Origin: Chloroflexota bacterium
GTDB taxonomy: Bacteria > Chloroflexota > Dehalococcoidia > Tepidiformales > Tepidiformaceae
NCBI GenBank assembly: GCA_021823905.1
Contig: JAKALX010000288.1
Coordinates: 1 to 5,282 of the forward strand
Direction: 5' to 3'
Length of the DNA: 5,282 bases
The translations under genes were made by a program, and so were the position numbers. The notes below the pieces were generated by a model. It saw nothing but the letters and a program-made list of their open reading frames with translations. It searched no databases and was not told the origin of the DNA. Positions 1-5,282 of the stretch are shown in pieces (the first letter of the stretch is position 1; every line of letters begins with the position of its first letter).

Positions 1-244
1 GGTCGCGGGAGCTCACGTCGGGGGGCTTGGGGCTGATCCAGCCGTTGCCCAGGTAGGCGCTCGCGAAGTAGAGCCGCGAGCCGCACATATGCCCGATGAG
101 CTTGTTGATGCTCCAGGCCTTCTCGCCCTCCCCGGTGGCGGGAGTCCAGCCGTCGGCTTCGGGCGGGAGCGCGCCGGCGTCGCGCATCGCTCGCCTGTTG
201 GCGCCTTCGAAGTAGCGCAGAAACGCGTCGATCGACGTGAACAT
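1..244 (-). CDS. DinB-like family protein, N-terminal part (cut by window edge)
   Basis: The reading frame opens with ATG at 244-242 and stays open for 81 codons to the left edge, so only the N-terminal half is present; DinB-like proteins are usually about 150-170 residues. It begins MFTSIDAFLRYFEG, then has W33 and the segment AWSINKLIGHM (residues 43-53). That W-s-i-n-k-l-i-g-H pattern is typical of the first helix pair of the DinB/YfiT four-helix bundle, where the histidine (here H52) usually helps bind a divalent metal. The family includes damage-inducible proteins of unclear role and thiol-dependent transferases; substrate cannot be told from this fragment. The start is firm: GGAGG lies 5 nt upstream. 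The gene is divergent from the carboxylase gene. Family assignment is by pattern only and the remaining metal ligands are outside the window. Confidence 0.7.
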   Translation of the reverse strand, partial: MFTSIDAFLRYFEGANRRAMRDAGALPPEADGWTPATGEGEKAWSINKLIGHMCGSRLYFASAYLGNGWISPKPPDVSSRD

Positions 245-328
245 GCTCGCCTCCGGGCGGGAAGCGTATCAGAACCATGGAGATCGTGGCGTTGGTGCCC
301 CAGGGGCCGGTTGTGGTTCAATCCGCCC
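245..328. promoter_or_regulatory. Divergent intergenic region with possible promoters
   Basis: This 84-bp gap separates the minus-strand DinB-like gene from the plus-strand carboxylase gene, so promoters for both should lie here. For the minus strand, TACGCT (complement of 263-268) is a possible -10 box that would give a short leader containing the GGAGG. For the plus strand, TTCAAT at 317-322 matches TATAAT at four of six positions and ends 6 nt before the ATG at 329, which would give a leaderless transcript. A small perfect inverted repeat, GCCCC-A-GGGGC (297-307), lies just upstream and could be an operator half-site pair or chance in GC-rich DNA. No convincing -35 boxes are visible. Confidence 0.35.
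250..254 (-). promoter_or_regulatory. Shine-Dalgarno site of the DinB-like gene
   Basis: On the minus strand the sequence reads GGAGG, then five bases (CGAGC), then the ATG at 244. This is a textbook SD and fixes the start of the DinB-like gene. It contrasts with the SD-less starts of the plus-strand genes. Confidence 0.75.
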
Positions 329-2314
<1,986 letters not shown>

Positions 2315-2356
2315 GCGCGACACCGATATGCGCTGCCTATCCTCTTACCCGGCTGC

Positions 2357-2376
2357 CGGTAGACTGCAAACTACCG
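2357..2376. repeat. Perfect 6-bp inverted repeat abutting the RDD start codon
   Basis: CGGTAG (2357-2362) and CTACCG (2371-2376) are perfect inverted copies separated by 8 bases (ACTGCAAA). The right arm ends at the base before the ATG at 2377, and the left arm overlaps the candidate -10 box. It could be an operator over the promoter, or an RNA hairpin if transcription reads through from the carboxylase gene. It lacks a following T-run, so it is not a standard intrinsic terminator. Confidence 0.5.
2360..2365 (+). promoter_or_regulatory. Possible -10 box of the RDD gene
   Basis: TAGACT fits the TANNNT -10 pattern and ends 11 nt before the ATG at 2377, which would give a leader of only about five bases. 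No -35 hexamer is recognisable at the usual spacing. It lies in the 62-bp gap after the carboxylase gene and partly inside the inverted repeat at 2357-2376, so the RDD gene may have its own, possibly controlled, promoter. Confidence 0.35.
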
Positions 2377-2958
2377 ATGACCGTGAGCCGTGCTGCCGCC
2401 GCATCTGCCCGGGCGGGGCGAAGACCTGCCGTTCGCATCAGCTACGCGTCGTTCGAATCGCGCGTCGCCGCGGCGGCGCTCGACATGCTGGTACTGTTCA
2501 TCATCGCCGCGCTGCTGTTCATTGCGGGCTCGCTGGTCGTCCTCATCTCGTCGAACTTCGAAAAGGTCGATCCTTCGACCACAGCAATCAACTTCTTCTG
2601 GGCGTGCGCGGGCGCGATCGCTCCCGCGTTCCTGCTCTACTTCTTCATCGGGCTCGCCTGGAAGGGCCAGACCGTCGGCGCGGCCGTCATGCAGATCATG
2701 GTCATTCGTGGCGACGGCCGCCCGCTCGGGATTCTCGGCTCGGTCGCTCGCGTGATCGGGCTGCTGGTCTACACCCTCATCGTGGCGGCGGGTGGTATCG
2801 CCGCTTTCGCTTTCCGCAATTCGACGCCTATCGCCGCGGCAAGCATCGGCGTGGCGTTCCTGCTCGCCGCGGGCGGCTTCATCGCCGCCGCGTTCGATTC
2901 GCATCGCCGAACCCTCCATGATCGCATCGCGGGTACGATCGTGGTGCGGATCGGCTGA
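2377..2958 (+). CDS. RDD-family integral membrane protein
   Basis: The 193-residue product matches the RDD family of small multi-pass membrane proteins, named for conserved Arg and Asp residues. Signature elements are all visible: R29 and D36 in ESRVAAAALDM at the first helix, the WKGQTVGAAVMQIMVI block (95-110) followed by G-D-G-R-P-L (112-117), and the C-terminal DSHRRTLHDRIAGTIVV (174-190). Predicted transmembrane segments are about 31-57, 72-94, 123-148 and 151-173. The first 22 residues are basic and probably cytoplasmic. RDD proteins have no single agreed function; some are linked to ion transport or stress, others accompany secreted or membrane partners. There is no SD; the ATG directly follows an inverted repeat and a possible -10 box. 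The next gene starts 13 nt after the stop on the same strand, suggesting co-transcription. The family call is confident; the role is not known. Confidence 0.85.
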   Translation: MTVSRAAAASARAGRRPAVRISYASFESRVAAAALDMLVLFIIAALLFIAGSLVVLISSNFEKVDPSTTAINFFWACAGAIAPAFLLYFFIGLAWKGQTVGAAVMQIMVIRGDGRPLGILGSVARVIGLLVYTLIVAAGGIAAFAFRNSTPIAAASIGVAFLLAAGGFIAAAFDSHRRTLHDRIAGTIVVRIG

Positions 2959-2971
2959 GATTCCCCGCCGC

Positions 2972-3877
2972 ATGTCGCCCTCCGATCGTCTTGTCGAATC
3001 GCACGACGACCAGCGCGAGCGGATTTACCTGTCGGCGACGGGTTCTCACGACGGCCGTCGCACGCTGCTCTCAGGGGCGCTCGCGCTGGTCGTCTTCCTC
3101 CTTCTGCTCGCGCTGAGCACCCGCCAGGTGACGGCGCCAGCGCAAGCCCGGCGACTGATCGAGTCGGGCATCGCGTCGACGACGGACATTGACCGTCTCA
3201 TCGCCGAAAACCAGCCAACACTCGTCCAGCTCACGGAGTCCAGTCCGTCGAACGGCTTCGCCATTCCTGGCTATCCGCTCAACGTCTACCTCGCACGTAA
3301 CGAGGTGAGCCTGCCTCCCGCGCAGTTGCGGGCGGTCATCCTCTCGCGCTCGTCGACCCTGGTGTACGAACAGGGGATCAGCGCGTTCGATCGGACCGGG
3401 AGCCAGTCGTTCAGCCGGTTCTCGTCGCAGGGGCTGCTCGACTTCCTGGCGGGCCAGGTGTCGGCTCGCGCGTACGACCGCGCCTCGTCCGCCGCGGTTG
3501 TGCTCACGATCGTTCTCGCGCTGGTTTCCGGCGCCGTGCTCGTGGCGAATGACGGTTGGAGCCGGCTGCGAGTGCTTGGAATCGCCGTGCTGGCGGGAGC
3601 GGCGCCGGTCGCGTTTCTCTCGGGCGTTGCCTGGCTGATTGCCGGTCGCGCCGGCGGGTCCGACCCGTACGTCCTCGATCTCCGGGATCTCGCTCGTGCC
3701 GTGCTCACGGTCCCGTTCCGCGACGCGCTCGTCGTTGCCATCGCGGGTCTGGTCCTCGTGCTCTCCGGCGCCGCGTTCGGCTACCTCGACCGCCGTGCCG
3801 CATCCGACGAGGCAGCAGCTCTGCCTGACCTCGTGGGCGCCGTCTCGCCGAGCCTGGACCCGCTGGCCGAAGAGTGA
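2972..3877 (+). CDS. Unrecognised four-helix membrane protein with an outer domain
   Basis: I do not recognise this 301-residue protein. Hydrophobic segments lie at about 33-50, 172-192, 200-224 and 251-271. By the positive-inside rule (R29-R30 before helix 1, RLR at 198-200 between helices 2 and 3, DRR at 273-275 after helix 4), N- and C-termini are cytoplasmic and residues 51-171 form an extracytoplasmic domain of about 120 residues. That domain is hydrophilic, without cysteines, and contains the ordered-looking stretch FAIPGYPLNVYLARNEVSL (96-114). The C-terminal tail is acidic and ends in EE. The frame is open further upstream to 2792, but that extension overlaps the RDD gene, so ATG 2972, 13 nt after the RDD stop, is the sensible start. 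No SD is visible, so coupling to the RDD gene is possible. The last 97 bp overlap the convergent nth gene. Function unknown; it may work with the RDD protein. Confidence 0.75.
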   Translation: MSPSDRLVESHDDQRERIYLSATGSHDGRRTLLSGALALVVFLLLLALSTRQVTAPAQARRLIESGIASTTDIDRLIAENQPTLVQLTESSPSNGFAIPGYPLNVYLARNEVSLPPAQLRAVILSRSSTLVYEQGISAFDRTGSQSFSRFSSQGLLDFLAGQVSARAYDRASSAAVVLTIVLALVSGAVLVANDGWSRLRVLGIAVLAGAAPVAFLSGVAWLIAGRAGGSDPYVLDLRDLARAVLTVPFRDALVVAIAGLVLVLSGAAFGYLDRRAASDEAAALPDLVGAVSPSLDPLAEE

Positions 3878-4536
3878 GCGCCGGGCCGGAGCAGGCTTGA
3901 CGGGCAGTCCGGTTCGAGCGGGCACTCCTCGCATCTTGGGCGCCGCGCCGAACAGATCCGCCGGCCGTGCTTGATGAGGAGCATGTGGAAGCGGTAGTAG
4001 CCGGCGGGGTCGACAAGCGCTTCGAGGAGTTCGTGCGCCTGCTCGGCCGTAGCCGGCTGTGGGATCAGACCCAGGCGCTTCGCCACCCGCTCGACATGCG
4101 TGTCGACGGGCATAGCCGGGCGCCCGAGCGCGAAAAGCAGGACGCACGCAGCCGTCTTCGGCCCAACGCCCGGAAGCGATCGGAGCCAGGCGCGCGCCTC
4201 TTCGAGCGGAGCGTCCGCCAGGAAGTCGAGCTCGAAGCCGGGTGAGCGCTCGCGGACGGTGCGAAGGATCGCCTGGATCCGCGGCCCCTTTTGCTGCGCC
4301 AGCCCGCCACCCTTGATCGTCGCGACGAGTTCCTCCGGCGGCGCGTCGGCGATCGCGGACCATGACGGGTACCGGCGCATCAACTGCGTGAAGGCACGCC
4401 CGCTGTTCGTGTCCGCCGTGTTCTGCGAGAGTACCGTCAGCACCAGTTCGGCGACCGCGTCGCCGTGCGGAGCATGATGGGGCTCGCCGTAGAGCGGTGC
4501 GAGCCGGGCCATCACGGCCTCCGGTGAGAGCGGCAT
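3781..4536 (-). CDS. nth: Endonuclease III-like DNA glycosylase/AP lyase with [4Fe-4S] cluster
   Basis: The 251-residue protein belongs to the HhH-GPD base-excision repair superfamily, which removes oxidised pyrimidines and cleaves the abasic site. The helix-hairpin-helix LPGVGPKTAACV (121-132) carries the catalytic lysine K127, and D145 in MPVDTHVERVAKRLGL is the catalytic aspartate. The iron-sulphur loop is complete: C195-x6-C202-x2-C205-x5-C211, the exact endonuclease III spacing. LVLTVLSQNTADTNSGRAF (31-49) is the helix that in this family carries the conserved SQ. After C211 a 40-residue Ser/Ala/Arg-rich tail looks unlike a conserved domain, and residues 220-251 are encoded antisense to the 3' end of the membrane gene. 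Two starts are possible: ATG 4536, which overlaps a mini-ORF stop as TGATG, and ATG 4512 (M9), which has GGAGG 5 nt upstream. I keep 4536 because SPEAVMARL resembles the family's first helix. True orthology to E. coli Nth versus a related subfamily is not settled. Confidence 0.9.
   Translation of the reverse strand: MPLSPEAVMARLAPLYGEPHHAPHGDAVAELVLTVLSQNTADTNSGRAFTQLMRRYPSWSAIADAPPEELVATIKGGGLAQQKGPRIQAILRTVRERSPGFELDFLADAPLEEARAWLRSLPGVGPKTAACVLLFALGRPAMPVDTHVERVAKRLGLIPQPATAEQAHELLEALVDPAGYYRFHMLLIKHGRRICSARRPRCEECPLEPDCPSSLLRPGAHSSASGSRLGETAPTRSGRAAASSDAARRSR
4518..4522 (-). promoter_or_regulatory. Shine-Dalgarno-like GGAGG inside the nth 5' end
   Basis: On the minus strand GGAGG is followed by CCGTG and then ATG (4512-4510), the same 5-nt spacing as at the DinB-like gene in this window. 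It would direct initiation at M9 of nth, giving a 243-residue protein that keeps every catalytic and cluster residue. It could also be coincidental coding sequence (Pro-Glu-Ala codons). Confidence 0.45.
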
Positions 4537-4616
4537 CAGGCCCCGAGCGCCCGAGGCGCAAGCCCCGTCGCGAAGGCTACACCGAGGGAGATAGGGCTGC
4601 CGTCAGGTTGGCTCAT
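4536..4616 (-). CDS. Possible leaderless mini-ORF (26 aa) overlapping the nth start
   Basis: ATG at 4616 opens a 26-codon frame, MSQPDGSPISLGVAFATGLA then PRALGA, ending at TGA 4538-4536. The stop overlaps the upstream nth ATG as TGATG. A strong -10 box (TACAAT) ends 7 nt before the ATG, so this would be the first codon of a leaderless transcript. The peptide has no recognisable domain. If translated, its termination would deliver ribosomes to the nth start (4536) or to the SD-linked start at 4512, which is classic translational coupling. It is equally possible that this is simply the 5' leader of nth with a chance ORF; the peptide is too short to judge from composition. Confidence 0.3.
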   Translation of the reverse strand: MSQPDGSPISLGVAFATGLAPRALGA

Positions 4617-4623
4617 CGCTGCG

Positions 4624-4629
4624 ATTGTA
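4624..4629 (-). promoter_or_regulatory. -10 box TACAAT for the nth transcript
   Basis: The minus strand reads TACAAT, differing from the TATAAT consensus at one position. It is followed by seven bases (CGCAGCG) and the ATG of the mini-ORF at 4616. Transcription would start at or within a base or two of that ATG. No good -35 hexamer is seen at 16-18 bp spacing. Confidence 0.55.
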
Positions 4630-4678
4630 CCGGCCGCTCGCGCCTGTCGCCCATCAGGCGCCTTGATCGCGCGTCGGC

Positions 4679-4684
4679 TACGAT
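4679..4684 (+). promoter_or_regulatory. -10 box TACGAT of selD
   Basis: TACGAT fits TANNNT and is followed by exactly seven bases (CGCGGGG) before the selD ATG at 4692, so the selD mRNA is probably leaderless or nearly so. The TTGATC at 4663-4668 is only 10 bp upstream and too close to serve as its -35. It lies 49 bp from the divergent TACAAT box, so the 75-bp gap is a compact two-way promoter region. Confidence 0.5.
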
Positions 4685-4691
4685 CGCGGGG

Positions 4692-5282
4692 ATGACCAGA
4701 GAGGAGATCTTCCGGCTCACCGAGCTGACCTCGTGCGGCGGCTGAGCATCCAAGGCGGGGCCAGCGGCCCTGGCGCAGGTGCTGTCGCCACTCACCGGTC
4801 TGTTCGAGCAGGAACACAACGCGGCCCTTCTCATGGGCCTTGGCGTCGCCGACGACGCTGCCGTCTACCGCATCAGCGCGAAGACGGCCGTCGTGGCGAC
4901 GCTCGACTTCTTCGCGCCCGTGGTCGACGACCCCTTCACCTATGGCGCGATCGCGGCGGCGAACGCGATGTCGGACGTCTACGCCATGGGCGGCGAGGTG
5001 GTCCTCGCGCTCAACATCGCTGCCTTCCCCGAAGACCTGCCCGTTGCGATTCAGACCGAGATCCTGCGCGGAGGCGCGACCAAGGTCGCCGAAGCCGGCG
5101 GTGTCATCGCCGGCGGTCACACGATCTGGGACAAGGAGCCGAAGTACGGGCTGAGTGTCCTCGGGCTCGTGCATCCCCGGCGCATCTTTTCCAAGGGCGG
5201 CCTTCGCGCCGGAGACATCCTCTACCTGACCAAGCCGCTGGGAACCGGGACGATCCTCTCGGCCGCCAAGGCTCGCGGCGAG
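4692..5282 (+). CDS. selD: Selenophosphate synthetase SelD, selenocysteine-containing (3' end beyond window)
   Basis: SelD makes selenophosphate, the selenium donor for Sec-tRNA and selenouridine synthesis, from selenide and ATP, releasing AMP and phosphate. The frame runs from ATG 4692 to the last base, 197 codons, if the TGA at 4743-4745 is read as selenocysteine (U18); the family is usually about 310-350 residues. The N-terminus reads LTSCGGUASK: U18 aligns with catalytic Cys17 of E. coli SelD and K21 with its Lys20. Then come VADDAAVY (52-59; Mg-ATP aspartates), the family block DFFAPVVDDPFTYG (72-85), AAANAMSDVYAMGG (88-101), GGVIAGGHTIWDKEPKYG (136-153), and the start of the C-terminal AIRS domain (about 172 on, GDILYLTKPLGTG). 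Homology continues without a break on both sides of the TGA, which argues strongly for recoding rather than a pseudogene. There is no SD; a -10 box lies 7 nt before the ATG. Ignoring recoding would give a 17-residue ORF or a false start at M48 (4833). Confidence 0.93.
4743..4745 (+). other. In-frame TGA recoded as selenocysteine (U18 of SelD)
   Basis: The codons around it read TCG TGC GGC GGC TGA GCA TCC AAG, giving S-C-G-G-U-A-S-K. The site aligns with the active-site Cys/Sec of SelD, and C15 three residues earlier makes a CxxU pair. Sec at this position is known in SelD of some bacteria, archaea and animals. It implies that the genome also encodes SelA, SelB and tRNA-Sec, none of which is in this window. 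Confidence 0.9.
4746..4782 (+). promoter_or_regulatory. Predicted bacterial SECIS hairpin
   Basis: Directly after the TGA the RNA can fold with an upper stem GCCAG (4760-4764) pairing with CUGGC (4770-4774) around a 5-nt loop CGGCC (4765-4769). A lower stem, GCAUC (4746-4750) with GGUGC (4778-4782), has one G-U pair and closes a larger asymmetric internal loop. The apical loop begins 19 nt after the TGA and has G at its second position, which fits the bacterial SECIS pattern as I recall it (small loop, G among its first two bases, 16-37 nt from the UGA). A competing fold pairs GGGCC (4758-4762) with GGCCC (4766-4770) around AGC. The element would bind SelB. The fold is from inspection by eye. 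Confidence 0.65.

Noticed and set aside
297..307. GCCCC-A-GGGGC as a transcription terminator
   Set aside because: The single-base centre cannot form a loop without breaking the stem, there is no T-run, and it lies in a divergent promoter gap where no terminator is needed.
89..328. An 80-codon N-terminal extension of the carboxylase alpha subunit from ATG 89
   Set aside because: It is antisense to the well-supported DinB-like gene, shows no family resemblance, and biotin carboxylase homology begins exactly at ATG 329.
2792..2971. An upstream start for the unrecognised membrane protein
   Set aside because: The 60-codon extension lies inside the RDD gene in another frame and is Ser/Arg-rich; ATG 2972 directly after the RDD stop is far more natural.
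3071..4561. A 496-codon open frame on the minus strand covering nth and the membrane gene
   Set aside because: It is out of frame with the glycosylase motifs, has Arg-rich low-complexity composition, and is best explained by high third-position GC.
4663..4668. TTGATC as the -35 box of selD
   Set aside because: It is only 10 bp from the -10 box, well below the 16-18 bp needed.
4692..4745. selD as a pseudogene cut by a nonsense mutation
   Set aside because: The TGA falls precisely on the catalytic Cys/Sec position, the rest of the frame is intact and conserved, and a SECIS-like hairpin follows.

Overview
This is a GC-rich bacterial window with strongly GC-biased third codon positions. It holds six protein-coding genes and one possible mini-ORF, with almost no spare DNA. 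Several starts lack a Shine-Dalgarno sequence and sit a few bases after a TANNNT-type -10 box, so leaderless transcripts look common. Two other starts (the DinB-like gene and an internal nth start) have a GGAGG exactly 5 nt upstream. GC content, mixed leaderless/SD initiation and selenocysteine use would suit a Chloroflexota- or Actinomycetota-like lineage, often known only from metagenomes. That placement is a weak inference.

Layout: (1) 1-244, minus strand, the 5' half of a DinB-like gene running off the left edge. (2) 329-2314, plus, a full-length biotin-containing acyl-CoA carboxylase alpha subunit (biotin carboxylase plus biotin carrier), with no carboxyltransferase gene beside it. (3) 2377-2958, plus, an RDD-family membrane protein. 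(4) 2972-3877, plus, an unrecognised four-helix membrane protein 13 nt downstream, probably in the same operon. (5) 3781-4536, minus, an endonuclease III-like DNA glycosylase with a complete [4Fe-4S] cysteine loop, converging on and overlapping the membrane gene by 97 bp. A 26-codon ORF (4536-4616, minus) ends on its start in a TGATG overlap. (6) 4692-5282, plus, selD (selenophosphate synthetase), divergent from nth and running off the right edge.

The main result is that selD is interrupted after 17 codons by an in-frame TGA (4743-4745) at the position of the family's catalytic Cys/Sec. A hairpin fitting a bacterial SECIS element follows at once. The TGA is therefore read as selenocysteine, and the enzyme that makes the selenium donor for Sec synthesis is itself a selenoprotein. 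A standard ORF caller would miss or truncate this gene. The 75-bp gap between nth and selD holds two divergent -10 boxes (TACAAT and TACGAT), each exactly 7 nt before an ATG.

The genes do not form one pathway: acyl-CoA metabolism, membrane proteins, base-excision repair and selenium metabolism are neighbours without an evident functional link.
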